Shown piece by piece: positions 1-8,086 of a stretch of DNA of 64,000 nucleotides (its first letter is position 1; every line of letters starts with the position of its first letter). A program made the position numbers and the translations under genes. The notes under the pieces are model-generated. The model did not search any database, had not been told where the DNA came from, and saw only the letters and a list, made by a program, of their open reading frames with translations. Source of the DNA: Deinococcus cellulosilyticus NBRC 106333 = KACC 11606 (GTDB lineage: Bacteria; Deinococcota; Deinococci; Deinococcales; Deinococcaceae); assembly GCF_007990775.1 (NCBI RefSeq), contig NZ_BJXB01000011.1:62001-126000 (forward strand), in the 5' to 3' direction.

Positions 1-197
1 TGCCTCTCAGCTTCGGTTAAACCATCTTCACCTCTTTTGCCCCCCGTCAGCAGAACTTGAGAGATTCGTTCACTTTCAAGCAGAGGAAGAACCTTCTGCA
101 CCGGAGCAAGGAACCGGGTTCCAGAGACAAAGGCCACATCTGCACGGTCAAAAGGTGTTTGCATGTTCAGAAAATGCTCAGGACCCTTGAGAATCAT
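1..197 (-). CDS. DUF218 (YdcF/SanA-like) protein, N-terminal part
   Basis: This reading frame starts at ATG 197 and runs off the left edge, so only about 65 N-terminal residues are visible. They contain VSGTRFLAP, then LPLLESERISQVLLTGG and GEDGLTEAE. This matches the DUF218 pattern (G-T-R, then L-L-T-G-G, then a TEAE-like acidic motif) found in envelope-related YdcF and SanA proteins whose biochemical role is poorly known. The start is supported by a TTGACT/TAGGAT promoter whose -10 box lies 7 bases before the ATG, so the message is probably leaderless. It is divergent from the sugar dehydrogenase-like gene. Family assignment rests on a short stretch. Confidence 0.7.
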   Translation of the reverse strand, partial: MILKGPEHFLNMQTPFDRADVAFVSGTRFLAPVQKVLPLLESERISQVLLTGGKRGEDGLTEAER

Positions 198-204
198 GCT
201 TTAA

Positions 205-233
205 ATCCTAAAGTACAACTTTGTTACAGTCAA
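205..233 (-). promoter_or_regulatory. Promoter of the DUF218 gene, leaderless type
   Basis: On the minus strand TTGACT is followed by 17 bases, then TAGGAT, then 7 bases and the ATG. Transcription would begin at or next to the start codon. Confidence 0.7.
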
Positions 234-306
234 AAAGGAGCACCTCCTGTGTAGTGAAGAAGGTTCAACATTAAACCCTGTGAGTTTCAGCTGCAAGGAG
301 ACCTGT

Positions 307-1617
307 ATGAAGAAAAAGCACCTCATGAAGGCCGTCCTCACCCTGAGCCTGCTGGGCTGCCAGATGAATGCAGCCCCGGTATCTCCCAGACTGGTCAGCA
401 CCAGTGTGGACGTGCGAGATGGGCTGAACACCGCACCCTTCAATCAGGCCCGCACCCTCAATGTGCCTGAAGGCATGAAGATCGAGGTGGTGGCCCGCGT
501 TCCCGGCGCACGGTTCCTTGCCGTCACACCAGATGGCAATGTGCTGGTGTCCCAGCCAAACACTGGAAAAATCACCCTGCTGCGCTCCTCTGCTGCTTAC
601 GCAGCCTCGGACTTCGTGACTGGATTGCAGCGCCCCCACGACATGGTTTTTACCCAGGTTGAAGGCAAGACCTACCTGTATGTCTCGGAGGCAGGCCGCA
701 TCACCCGCTCGGAATACCAGAATGGTGATCTGACCCGACGTGCAGCCACAGGGGTGGTGGAGAACCTGCCCACATCCCCCCTGCCAGGGGAAGGGAATTA
801 CCGACACCTGCTGAAGAACATCGCCCTTGGGAATGGCAAACTCTATGTGTCCATTGCCAGTTCCACCAACGAGGACCCCAGAGATCTGCAGGTCGAACCC
901 AAACGCGGAGCGATCTACCAGTACGACCTCGACGGCAAAAACGGTCGCCTTTTCGCCACAGGCATTCGCAATGCTGAAGGCCTTGACTTTGATCCTGTGA
1001 CAGGAGAACTCTGGGCAGTGGTCAACCAGCGGGACGACATCCAGTACCCTTACCATCAGGATTTCGATGGAGACGGTTCGGACGATTACGGCAAGGTGAT
1101 TCCTGACTTTGTGGACAACAACCCCACAGAGCAATTCATCAAAGTCAAAGATGGAGGGGACTATGGCTGGCCTTACTGCAACCCCATCGCCACCAATGGC
1201 AACATGAAGGCCATCACCTACGTTCCAGACGTGACCCGCAATCCCGACAACAGCGTCAAAAACTGTGCCCAGATGACGAAGACCGATCTGGGCATCCAGG
1301 GACACTCTGCGCCCCTGGGGCTCACCTTCTGGAGTGGAAACAACGTGCCAGCAGCCTTCAAGAACGGGGCCACCTCTGGACTTCACGGCTCATGGAACCG
1401 TCAGGCCTTCACCGGGCACAAGGTCAGCTTCTTCCCCTTCCAGAACGGTGAACCCACCGGAGAACAGGACCTCGTGACAGGCTGGGTTACAGATGCCGTG
1501 AACAAGGTGCGCTGGGGACGCCCGGTGGACACCGCTGTCCTGCCCGATGGAAGCCTGCTGATTTCCGACGACCAGAGTGGAACGGTGTACCGTCTGTATC
1601 AACCCCTGCCGATGTAA
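307..1617 (+). CDS. PQQ-type glucose/sorbosone dehydrogenase-like lipoprotein
   Basis: A 436-residue protein of the GSDH beta-propeller family, which oxidises sugars or related alcohols with PQQ outside the cytoplasm. The N-terminus has a basic start, a hydrophobic stretch and the lipobox L-L-G-C with Cys18, so it is probably a lipoprotein. Family-typical stretches include GLQRPHDMVF, GIRNAEGLDFDP, DDYGKVIPDF, GGDYGWPYC and GLTFWSG. The ATG at 307 is chosen because AAGGAG lies 6 bases upstream; an in-frame GTG at 280 has no good ribosome site. The substrate cannot be read from the sequence. The gene stands alone, with a terminator after it. Confidence 0.8.
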   Translation: MKKKHLMKAVLTLSLLGCQMNAAPVSPRLVSTSVDVRDGLNTAPFNQARTLNVPEGMKIEVVARVPGARFLAVTPDGNVLVSQPNTGKITLLRSSAAYAASDFVTGLQRPHDMVFTQVEGKTYLYVSEAGRITRSEYQNGDLTRRAATGVVENLPTSPLPGEGNYRHLLKNIALGNGKLYVSIASSTNEDPRDLQVEPKRGAIYQYDLDGKNGRLFATGIRNAEGLDFDPVTGELWAVVNQRDDIQYPYHQDFDGDGSDDYGKVIPDFVDNNPTEQFIKVKDGGDYGWPYCNPIATNGNMKAITYVPDVTRNPDNSVKNCAQMTKTDLGIQGHSAPLGLTFWSGNNVPAAFKNGATSGLHGSWNRQAFTGHKVSFFPFQNGEPTGEQDLVTGWVTDAVNKVRWGRPVDTAVLPDGSLLISDDQSGTVYRLYQPLPM

Positions 1618-1636
1618 GCCACGAAGCAAACCCTGG

Positions 1637-1662
1637 GGGCAGCAGTCTGGCTGCCCTTTTTT
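1637..1662 (+). terminator. Rho-independent terminator of the dehydrogenase gene
   Basis: Stem GGGCAGC/GCTGCCC with loop AGTCTG, followed by six T. Confidence 0.85.
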
Positions 1663-2237
1663 CATCGGAAATACGTGCGGGACTGCATCAGCAGGGCAAA
1701 GCCCGCAGCCATCAACAGCATGGTGATGACCCCCACCGGATAATAGATGTGGCTGTTCAGGAAAGAAAAAGCCGAGGCAATCAGCAGAAAACCGCCCAGA
1801 AAAGCCCTGCGCCCCACCAGTTGCCAGTACAGAAACAGCACCACCAGGGAAGCCAGCAGGAAACTCCACACCCCGATCTGGCTCAGGGTGTTGCCTGTGT
1901 TGAACAGGGCCAGCACTTCAGAGGACTGGGGATTCAGGTTCTTCTGGACCATGAGTCCGGTGGCAATCCCGGCCAGCACATCCAGAGCCCCGTAATAGAT
2001 GATGTAAAGCATGCCCAGCACCCGGATGGCCCATGCAGAAACGCCAGGAATGCCCGAGGCAAGCCACCACAAATTGACCCCCAGCATGGGGAAAAGCAGC
2101 AGCAGGAACAGGTGCAGCGTGGTCCAACTCTGTGCATTCATGCGGTTCAAATCATGCGGATGGAAGAGACCCAGCAAAGCCAGCAGCAGCGGAGAAAGCG
2201 CGATCCCGATGATGGGCCAGATGCTCTTTTGACTCAT
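1662..2237 (-). CDS. Integral membrane protein of unknown function
   Basis: A 191-residue hydrophobic protein with about six membrane segments, near residues 7-23, 40-60, 70-92, 115-138, 143-160 and 165-182. No domain was recognised. The pattern resembles small uncharacterised multi-pass proteins (DUF4386-like topology), but no motif confirms this. Its 3' end abuts the terminator of the convergent dehydrogenase gene. It is transcribed away from serS, with a strong bidirectional terminator between them. Confidence 0.65.
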   Translation of the reverse strand: MSQKSIWPIIGIALSPLLLALLGLFHPHDLNRMNAQSWTTLHLFLLLLFPMLGVNLWWLASGIPGVSAWAIRVLGMLYIIYYGALDVLAGIATGLMVQKNLNPQSSEVLALFNTGNTLSQIGVWSFLLASLVVLFLYWQLVGRRAFLGGFLLIASAFSFLNSHIYYPVGVITMLLMAAGFALLMQSRTYFR

Positions 2238-2324
2238 ATGCTCTTATCATGTCACGTTTGGGAAAAAAGACGGTGGATTGCGCAGAAACGTCCTTCAATG
2301 TGAACCAGGACCAGCTGTATCCAG

Positions 2325-2364
2325 GCAATAAAAAAGACGGACCTCTGTCCGTCTTTTTTATTGC
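2325..2364. terminator. Bidirectional terminator after serS
   Basis: A perfect 18-bp stem (2325-2342 with 2347-2364) around loop CTCT has an A-run on one side and a T-run on the other. It terminates serS on the minus strand and would also stop plus-strand transcription. Confidence 0.95.
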
Positions 2365-2370
2365 AGAACT

Positions 2371-3636
2371 TCAGCCGATCTGCTCACGCCCGCCCAGGAA
2401 AGGACGCAGGGCTTCCGGAATGCGGATGGAGCCATCTGCCTGCTGGTGGTTTTCCAGGAAGGGCACCAGAATTCTTGGGCTGGCAATCCCGGTGTTGTTG
2501 AGGGTGTGGGGGAACTGCATCTTGCCGTCTCTGTCCTTGTAGCGGATGTTGGTGCGGCGGGCCTGCCAGTCTCCCAGGTTCGAGCAGGAGTGGGTTTCGC
2601 GGTACTTCTGTTCGCTGGGCACCCAGGTTTCGATGTCATACATCCACACCTTGCCTGCCCCCATGTCCCCGGTGCAGTTCTGGATCACCCGGTAAGGCAG
2701 TTCCAGTGCCTTCATCAGGGCTTCTGCATTGGCAAGCAGTTTGTAGAACCATGCCTGCGACTCTTCGATGTCGCCCCTGCAGATCACGTACTGCTCGACC
2801 TTCTTGAACTCGTGCACGCGGATCAGGCCCTTCACATCACGGCCTGCGGAACCTGCCTCACTGCGGAAGGCACCTGAGATGGCAGCGTAGGTGAGGGGAA
2901 GCTGGTCTTCAGACAGCACGATGTCCCGGTGCAGTTCGTTGGCGGGAACCTCTGCCGTGCCTGCCAGCATCAGGTCCTCGCCTTCAATGCGGTACACCTG
3001 GTCTTCACCACCGGGGAAGTGACCGGTGCCTTCAAACGCTTTGCTGCGCACCAGGGCAGACAGGCTCATGGGGGTGAAGCCTCTGCCGGACAGGAAGGTC
3101 ATGGCAAAGTTCATGAGGGCCATCTCCAGCAGCACCATGTCCCCCTTCAGGAGGTAGGAACGGCTGCCCGAGACATTGCCCACCCGCTCAAAGTCGGCCC
3201 AGTCCCTGTTCTGCAGCAGGGTGATGTGGTCTTTTGGCTCGAAATCGAACTGGGGGATCTCGCCTTCGCGGCGGATTTCCACGTTCTCTTCATCGTCGCG
3301 GCCCACAGGCACACCTTCCAGAGGAACATTGGGCACTTTCAGCAGCAGCACGCGAAGTTCTTCCTGCTTTTCACGCAGGTCGGCTTCCAGGGTTTTCAGT
3401 TCCTCGGAGAGGTCCTTGCCTTTCTGGATCAGGGCAGGGCGCTCCTCGGGGGAAGCTCTGGGCACCAGTTTGGCGTTCTGGTTGCGCTCGGTCTGCCGGG
3501 CTTCCACGGTTTTCTTCATCTCGCTGACCTGCTGGTCCACGAGGAGGAGGTCATCCAGGTTCAGGCTCACACGCTTCTGCTGGATGGCTTCACGGACGGT
3601 TTCGGCGTTTTCTCGGATGAATTTCAGATCCAGCAT
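2371..3636 (-). CDS. serS: Seryl-tRNA synthetase
   Basis: A 421-residue class II synthetase that charges tRNA-Ser (and tRNA-Sec where present). The N-terminal ~110 residues form the long antiparallel coiled coil that reads the tRNA variable arm. The catalytic core has the TAEVP stretch, motif 2 (FRSEAGSAGRDVKGLIRVHE) and motif 3 (SCSNLGDWQARR...). Length is normal. AGGA lies upstream of ATG 3636. The gene follows gatC on the same strand with a 72-base gap and no terminator, so read-through from gatC is possible. Confidence 0.97.
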   Translation of the reverse strand: MLDLKFIRENAETVREAIQQKRVSLNLDDLLLVDQQVSEMKKTVEARQTERNQNAKLVPRASPEERPALIQKGKDLSEELKTLEADLREKQEELRVLLLKVPNVPLEGVPVGRDDEENVEIRREGEIPQFDFEPKDHITLLQNRDWADFERVGNVSGSRSYLLKGDMVLLEMALMNFAMTFLSGRGFTPMSLSALVRSKAFEGTGHFPGGEDQVYRIEGEDLMLAGTAEVPANELHRDIVLSEDQLPLTYAAISGAFRSEAGSAGRDVKGLIRVHEFKKVEQYVICRGDIEESQAWFYKLLANAEALMKALELPYRVIQNCTGDMGAGKVWMYDIETWVPSEQKYRETHSCSNLGDWQARRTNIRYKDRDGKMQFPHTLNNTGIASPRILVPFLENHQQADGSIRIPEALRPFLGGREQIG

Positions 3637-3708
3637 CTTGATTCCTATTCAGACACAGAAGGAAACCAGAAAGCATCCTTCATGGTGCTTAATTGAGGGT
3701 GCTTATAT

Positions 3709-3993
3709 TTATTCGACCACGCGGGGGACTTTGAAAAAGCCCTCTTCCTGCTCGACGGAGAGGCCCATGGCCGTCTCGTGGGGGAACATGTCGCCCACCA
3801 CATCGTCCCGGAAGACATTGACCAGATCGATGGGGCGCTGCATCTCCTCAACCCCTTCGGTGTCCAGTTCCTGCAGCTTCTCGAAATAACTGAGGATTTT
3901 GTTCATCTCAAGCTGAATCTGTTCGGTTTCCTCTCCGCTGAGCTCCAGTCGGGCCAGTTTCTTGAGGTGTTCCATCTCGGCGGATGTGATCAT
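3709..3993 (-). CDS. gatC: Asp-tRNA(Asn)/Glu-tRNA(Gln) amidotransferase subunit C
   Basis: A 94-residue GatC subunit that wraps GatA and GatB in the enzyme amidating mischarged Asp-tRNA-Asn or Glu-tRNA-Gln. The N-terminal pattern EMEHLKKLARLELS and the C-terminal pattern RDDVVGDMFPHETA are typical. The ATG at 3993 is preferred over an in-frame ATG at 4002: the latter lies inside a perfect TATAAT box, which is 7 bases before 3993 and fits a leaderless start. gatA and gatB are not in the window. Confidence 0.93.
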   Translation of the reverse strand: MITSAEMEHLKKLARLELSGEETEQIQLEMNKILSYFEKLQELDTEGVEEMQRPIDLVNVFRDDVVGDMFPHETAMGLSVEQEEGFFKVPRVVE

Positions 3994-4000
3994 GAAGGGC

Positions 4001-4006
4001 ATTATA
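4001..4006 (-). promoter_or_regulatory. -10 box (TATAAT) of gatC
   Basis: A consensus TATAAT lies 7 bases before ATG 3993. The -35 region is poor. The spacing implies a leaderless message and decides the gatC start. Confidence 0.7.
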
Positions 4007-4090
4007 CCGAGTTTCAGCGGTGTGGGTTTGCAGGCTGTCTCATCCAGCAGGGCAATCTCCCCAGAGAGGATTCTGTCAGGATTAACGTTA

Positions 4091-4096
4091 TAGAAT
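4091..4096 (+). promoter_or_regulatory. -10 box (TAGAAT) of the DsbA-like gene
   Basis: TAGAAT lies 6 bases before ATG 4103, with no Shine-Dalgarno between them. This is a leaderless arrangement. Confidence 0.65.
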
Positions 4097-4102
4097 ACCG
4101 AT

Positions 4103-4864
4103 ATGCCAAAAATGGTCCAGACGGAGTATGGAGAATGGTACGTCCCCTACAGGCCCAGTGCCCTGCGCAACATCATGGGACAGATCTGGTTTCCCTATCT
4201 GGCTTTTTTCATTGTCTTTGCCATTTTTGCGATCATGGCTTCCATCACCGAGAAGGTCTACAAGAGGCGTGACCTGATTCAGTCCCGTGAACACCTCCTG
4301 CAGGTGTTGCCCGTGCTGGGCAACAGGAATGCTGCTGTGAAGGTGCTGGAATTCACCGATTACGCCTGTGCCTTCTGTTCTGAAGACCATTTCCAGCTCC
4401 AGAAGACCCTCAAACCCTACATTGATCGGGGAGAGGTGGCCCTTTTCACCCTCAACGTTCAGAAGCTTGGGGCCCGCAGCAGCATGGGCACCCACCACGA
4501 ATACTGCATTCAGCAGCATGACCCTGCCCACCTGGGGCTTTTTGCAGACGGTGTGTTTCGGCACAACGGTGGTCTGCTTGAAGAGGAAGTGTACCGCAAG
4601 ATTTACCAGAACACCGGAGGGACCCGCCTGAAACAGGTGGACGCCTGCCTGAACACCTCCGAGGCCCTCAGGCACGCCAACGCCCAGAAAAGCTATGTGG
4701 AGAAACTCGGGGTGCAAAGCATCCAGATCAGTTACGGCTCGGTGGCGATTCAGGACCATGCCATTCGCGACCTGCACCAGCTGGAACGCTGGGTGAAAGA
4801 AACGGTGGCCCAGAATGGAAAACTTCCCGCTGAATTCAAGCGGGAAGCGCAGCGCCTTTACTGA
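4103..4864 (+). CDS. Membrane-anchored DsbA-like thioredoxin-fold protein
   Basis: A 253-residue protein with one membrane segment at about residues 29-47 and an outward thioredoxin-like domain. The C-A-F-C redox motif is at residues 89-92, after FTDYAC, as in DsbA family members of the thioredoxin_4 group. It probably forms or reshuffles disulfides in exported proteins, several of which in this window contain cysteine pairs. The C-terminal part resembles the helical insertion plus final beta strands of DsbA. Its end is 6 bases from the convergent hisC end and carries the hisC terminator hairpin inside its coding sequence. Confidence 0.8.
   Translation: MPKMVQTEYGEWYVPYRPSALRNIMGQIWFPYLAFFIVFAIFAIMASITEKVYKRRDLIQSREHLLQVLPVLGNRNAAVKVLEFTDYACAFCSEDHFQLQKTLKPYIDRGEVALFTLNVQKLGARSSMGTHHEYCIQQHDPAHLGLFADGVFRHNGGLLEEEVYRKIYQNTGGTRLKQVDACLNTSEALRHANAQKSYVEKLGVQSIQISYGSVAIQDHAIRDLHQLERWVKETVAQNGKLPAEFKREAQRLY
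4818..4847 (-). terminator. Terminator for hisC inside the neighbouring gene
   Basis: Stem CTTCCCGCT/AGCGGGAAG with a 7-base loop, followed on the minus strand by TTTTCC. It lies in the last 50 bases of the convergent DsbA-like gene. Confidence 0.65.
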
Positions 4865-4870
4865 TTCAGG

Positions 4871-5935
4871 TCAGCTGGTCTGAATCTGCATTGCTGCCTC
4901 CAGAAAACGGTCATTCTCTTCAGGTTTGCCCACAGAAACCCGCAACACTCCTTCCAGCATGAATCCACTGTCCTGCCTGCGCACCAGCACCCCATGGTCA
5001 ATCAGGCCCTGATAGGCTTCGCTGGCATTGGGGGTGCGAATCAGGAAGAAGTTGGTGCTTGAGGGGTACACCTTCCAGGTGGGGTGTTTTTGCAGGGCCT
5101 CAATCATGCGGTCCCGTTCGCTGCACTGCTCATCTGCAATTTTCTGCACGTAACCCGGGTTTTCCAGGGCCACTTCCACGGCCAGGGTGGTCAGGGCATT
5201 CACGTTGAAAGCAGAGATCACCTTCTGGAGTTCGGTGGCGAGTTCCACAGTGGTCAGGGCGTAACCCAGACGCAATCCGGCCAGACCCCAGGCTTTGGAG
5301 AAGGTGCGGGTGATGATCACATTGCCGTACTTCTCCACGGCATACCGGAAGTCATTCCCACCAAACTGGTAATAGGCCTCGTCGATCACGCTGAGCCAGC
5401 CATGCTCTTTTGCGACTTCCAGCAGGGCTTCCACTTCTTCCACGCTGTCCAGTTTTCCGGTGGGCGCGTGGGGCTCGGTGATGTAAAACAGACCAGGGCC
5501 ACCCTTCTGCAGTTCGGCCTTAAGGGCTTCCACAGGCAGGCTGAAGTCAGGATTCAATGGGACCAGGGTCAGGTCGGATTCCAGAATGCTGGCTTCCAGG
5601 GTGTACACCGCAAAAGTGGGTTTCACGGTCAGGACCTTCTGGCGCAGGCCTGCCAGAGAGGTCAGTTGGTGCAGCAGCACATTGCTTCCAGGGGTCACGA
5701 CCACACCCTCAGGATTCCAGTTTTCAAAATTGCCAATCGCCACCTTCAGGCGGTCGGCGTGCAGGTCCGGGTAACGGTTGAAAGGCAGGGAGAGCATGCG
5801 CTCTGCCACCATTTTCTTCAGTTCCAGCGGGAAATCATAAGGATTCTCGTTCTGGTCCAGTTTGACGGGCACATCAATGGCTTGGAAAGGGTAGGCCGGG
5901 GTGTCTTTCACCGCTTTACGGATCGACTGCGTCAT
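4871..5935 (-). CDS. hisC: Histidinol-phosphate aminotransferase
   Basis: A 354-residue PLP enzyme that converts imidazole acetol phosphate to histidinol phosphate in histidine synthesis. It has the family LDQNENPYDFP start, the PGSN stretch, the DEAYYQF motif and the PLP lysine in TFSKAWGLAGLRLGY. Length is normal. The start at ATG 5935 fits a TAGAAT box 6 bases upstream. No other his genes are nearby. A related aromatic aminotransferase activity cannot be excluded from sequence alone. Confidence 0.92.
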   Translation of the reverse strand: MTQSIRKAVKDTPAYPFQAIDVPVKLDQNENPYDFPLELKKMVAERMLSLPFNRYPDLHADRLKVAIGNFENWNPEGVVVTPGSNVLLHQLTSLAGLRQKVLTVKPTFAVYTLEASILESDLTLVPLNPDFSLPVEALKAELQKGGPGLFYITEPHAPTGKLDSVEEVEALLEVAKEHGWLSVIDEAYYQFGGNDFRYAVEKYGNVIITRTFSKAWGLAGLRLGYALTTVELATELQKVISAFNVNALTTLAVEVALENPGYVQKIADEQCSERDRMIEALQKHPTWKVYPSSTNFFLIRTPNASEAYQGLIDHGVLVRRQDSGFMLEGVLRVSVGKPEENDRFLEAAMQIQTS

Positions 5936-5941
5936 GGGCAG

Positions 5942-5947
5942 ATTCTA
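5942..5947 (-). promoter_or_regulatory. -10 box (TAGAAT) of hisC
   Basis: TAGAAT lies 6 bases before ATG 5935 on the minus strand, consistent with a leaderless start. Confidence 0.65.
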
Positions 5948-6026
5948 ACCCGCCATGTGTGCAGCTTGGCAAGGAAAAAGTCTTGTTGATCCGCCAGTTG
6001 AATAGGGTGCAGGTAAGGCAGAAAGC

Positions 6027-6545
6027 TTAACGGGACGTGACGGCTTCAGGTTTCCAGAACAATTCAATGCCCTCGGAGGCCAGCCAGGCATCCATGTCGT
6101 AACCAAAAGCCCCCAGGTTGTTGAGGGTTTTGTGGGCGGTCATCAGGGCAAACTCGGCATTCTCGGCAGAAAGGGTGCCATCCTGCACAGCGTGCAGATA
6201 CTCGTCGGTGTCCAGGATGCGGGCATGGCTGCCCTGGTACACCAGCAGGTCCAGGTAGTAATCCTCGGTGCACCACTGGTGGCCCTTCTGCTCGATCCGC
6301 ATGACATCCAGGTAATAATCATGGCTGGCCTTGCAGTCCGGATGGTAATGGAACACATTCACCTGCAGACCCAGCTCAGGGATCAGGTGGGCTTCCCAGT
6401 AACGGATTCTGGGATGGTTCTGAAATGGACGGGCCACATACAGACCGAATCCTGTGCGCTGGTAGCGGTCCACCGGACGGACCCCCTTGGGTTCGGTATG
6501 CAGATTGAGCCACGTGTCATGCAGACTGACCTTGATGGGATGCAT
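6027..6545 (-). CDS. DUF402 domain protein
   Basis: A 172-residue protein of the DUF402 (FomD-like) family. Some members hydrolyse nucleoside phosphates or nucleotidyl intermediates. Family features seen are the YWEAHLIPELGLQVNVFHYHP region and the metal-binding-like acidic motif EDYYLDLLVY, followed by DTDEY. The start at ATG 6545 is chosen because TATACT lies 6 bases upstream; the longer in-frame extension reads through that promoter. The substrate is unknown. Confidence 0.75.
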   Translation of the reverse strand: MHPIKVSLHDTWLNLHTEPKGVRPVDRYQRTGFGLYVARPFQNHPRIRYWEAHLIPELGLQVNVFHYHPDCKASHDYYLDVMRIEQKGHQWCTEDYYLDLLVYQGSHARILDTDEYLHAVQDGTLSAENAEFALMTAHKTLNNLGAFGYDMDAWLASEGIELFWKPEAVTSR

Positions 6546-6551
6546 CTTCCC

Positions 6552-6557
6552 AGTATA
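6552..6557 (-). promoter_or_regulatory. -10 box (TATACT) of the DUF402 gene
   Basis: TATACT lies 6 bases before ATG 6545. It decides the start against an upstream in-frame alternative. Confidence 0.65.
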
Positions 6558-6631
6558 GGAAAGCCCTGTGAGGCTGCCACCCCCCTGATGATCAAAATTC
6601 CAGCAAATGGTGCAGCACCACTTCACAACAT

Positions 6632-6662
6632 AAAAGCAGAAGCCCTCTGGAAGGACTTCTGC
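6632..6662 (-). terminator. Terminator of the phytase-like gene
   Basis: On the minus strand GCAGAAG...CTTCTGC forms the stem, with partial inner pairing TCC/GGG, followed by TTTTATG. Confidence 0.75.
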
Positions 6663-6679
6663 CTGAAGATCTTTGAACG

Positions 6680-7918
6680 TTACTTGCAGTTTTCAGGTTG
6701 ACCGACACCTGTAGCCACGTTCAGCGGCTGATCCAGGGTGAGCCACAGGAACTCATTGGGGTCCTTGATGTCCGGGCCACGGCCTCCTTTGCCGTCATAG
6801 TTGTTGTCGTTCATCACCAGCAGGGTGGTGGGGTTGATGACCAGCACATCCTCAATGGTCACAAAGGGAAAAGTGAAAGTCTCACCGAAACCCGCGAGGT
6901 TCTGGGGGTCACGGATGTTCATCAGGTCCACGATGTCCTGCTTGTTCAGCTTGCCCTCGGCATCCAGATCGGTCAGGTTGATCCTGAAGATCTGCTTGAA
7001 GGCGGCATCTGAACCCGATTTGTTGTCCCGCTCGATCACCAGGAATTCATTGTCGTTGATCACGGCCATGTCGCCAATGGCATAACCGGGCTCTTCCTTG
7101 GTGTAGGTGTGGATCTTGCCCGTGAAGGTTTTGCTGGCCAGATCAAACTCGTAGATGCGCAGGTCGTATTCGCCATCTCCAACCACTGTTTTTTCCAGCA
7201 GGGCATACAGTCTGGTTCTGGAGGCATTGATCGCCATGCCTTCAAAACCGCCAGAGGAAGCCAGGTTGGCAAGGCTGGGTTGACCAGGTGCTGGACTTGC
7301 AGCCAGCACAGCAGGATTCTGAGGGCTCATCACGAAGTCCTTGCTGGGATCGCTGCCCTGGGCAAAAGTGGGGACCTTGAAAGGGGCCTCCAGCAGTTTT
7401 CCAGTGGCATCAAAGTGCAGCAGATAAGGACCGAACTCATCCCCGATCCAGATGTCCCCATTGTTGTCCTGCACAAAAGACTCGATGTCAAAATCTGCTC
7501 CGGTGAGCAGGCGTTCTGGAGTGTTCTCATTCACCAGCAGGAAGGGCACTTTTTTGTCAGGGTCACGCAGCTGAATGAAATCCCCGACCTTGACACTGCC
7601 CTGGGCGGCAGGGGAGGTCTTGAAGGTGGGTGTCACTGCGTACAGGCGCAGCAGGTAGTCGGCACTGTTGGGTTTGCTGCCAAACCCATTGTCAGGCATC
7701 GCCAGATAGGTTCCGCAGGTGCCCGAGAACTGCACGGCACTGAACCCCTGCACAGGTTGACCCTGAAAGCGGGGCACACCACGCACACCCTGACCGTTGA
7801 ACGCACCACTGGCAGGACCCGCAGCGAAAGTGTCCGCAGGCAGCACAGCGTAACCTGACAGGGTGGTCGCCTGGGCCAGGCCCAGCATGAACATCAGTGA
7901 AACAGCAAATTTGCGCAT
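6680..7918 (-). CDS. Secreted phytase-like esterase protein
   Basis: A 412-residue exported protein with a Sec signal peptide (MRKFAVSLMFMLGLAQAT, cleavage near residue 18). It belongs to the esterase-like activity of phytase group (Phytase-like, PF13449): the FSAVQFSGTCGTYLAMPDNG opening and the DFDIESFVQDNNGDIWIGDE motif are characteristic. Members are periplasmic or extracellular beta-propeller-type proteins with suggested phosphatase or esterase activity; the substrate here is unknown. ATG 7918 is chosen over a TTG at 7921 because GGAGGG lies 7 bases before the ATG. That ribosome site is paired in a hairpin (7926-7953). Confidence 0.78.
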   Translation of the reverse strand: MRKFAVSLMFMLGLAQATTLSGYAVLPADTFAAGPASGAFNGQGVRGVPRFQGQPVQGFSAVQFSGTCGTYLAMPDNGFGSKPNSADYLLRLYAVTPTFKTSPAAQGSVKVGDFIQLRDPDKKVPFLLVNENTPERLLTGADFDIESFVQDNNGDIWIGDEFGPYLLHFDATGKLLEAPFKVPTFAQGSDPSKDFVMSPQNPAVLAASPAPGQPSLANLASSGGFEGMAINASRTRLYALLEKTVVGDGEYDLRIYEFDLASKTFTGKIHTYTKEEPGYAIGDMAVINDNEFLVIERDNKSGSDAAFKQIFRINLTDLDAEGKLNKQDIVDLMNIRDPQNLAGFGETFTFPFVTIEDVLVINPTTLLVMNDNNYDGKGGRGPDIKDPNEFLWLTLDQPLNVATGVGQPENCK

Positions 7919-7925
7919 CAAAAAT

Positions 7926-7953
7926 CCCTCCGGAACCCAGTTTTCCCGGAGGG
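7926..7953 (-). promoter_or_regulatory. Hairpin that covers the ribosome binding site
   Basis: A perfect 8-bp stem (CCCTCCGG/CCGGAGGG) with a 12-base loop contains the GGAGGG ribosome site of the phytase-like gene in its 3' arm, so folding would hide the site. Confidence 0.6.
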
Positions 7954-7992
7954 TGTCAATTGCAGTTCAAGGGCAGGTCAGGGGAATGTGAA

Positions 7993-8086
7993 GCAGCCGA
8001 GGGCAAGTCTGAAAAGCTTTTGCATCTGCATTTGTTTGTTGACAGTCGGCTATGGCTACCACACCATATGCTCTTGCTTCTCGGCC
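7993..8086. repeat. Heptad-flanked intergenic element A
   Basis: Short GCCGAGGGC repeats on the left and an inverted CTTGCTTCTCGGCC end on the right enclose a ~70-base core with AAAAGCTTTTGCA. The right end abuts the TAG stop codon of ubiE. Weakest arms of the family. Confidence 0.5.

Noticed and set aside
271..1386. Long open frames antisense to the dehydrogenase, serS, pulA and the giant gene.
   Set aside because: They mirror real genes in the opposite frame, lack starts with ribosome sites, and encode unstructured His/Gly/Val-rich sequence.
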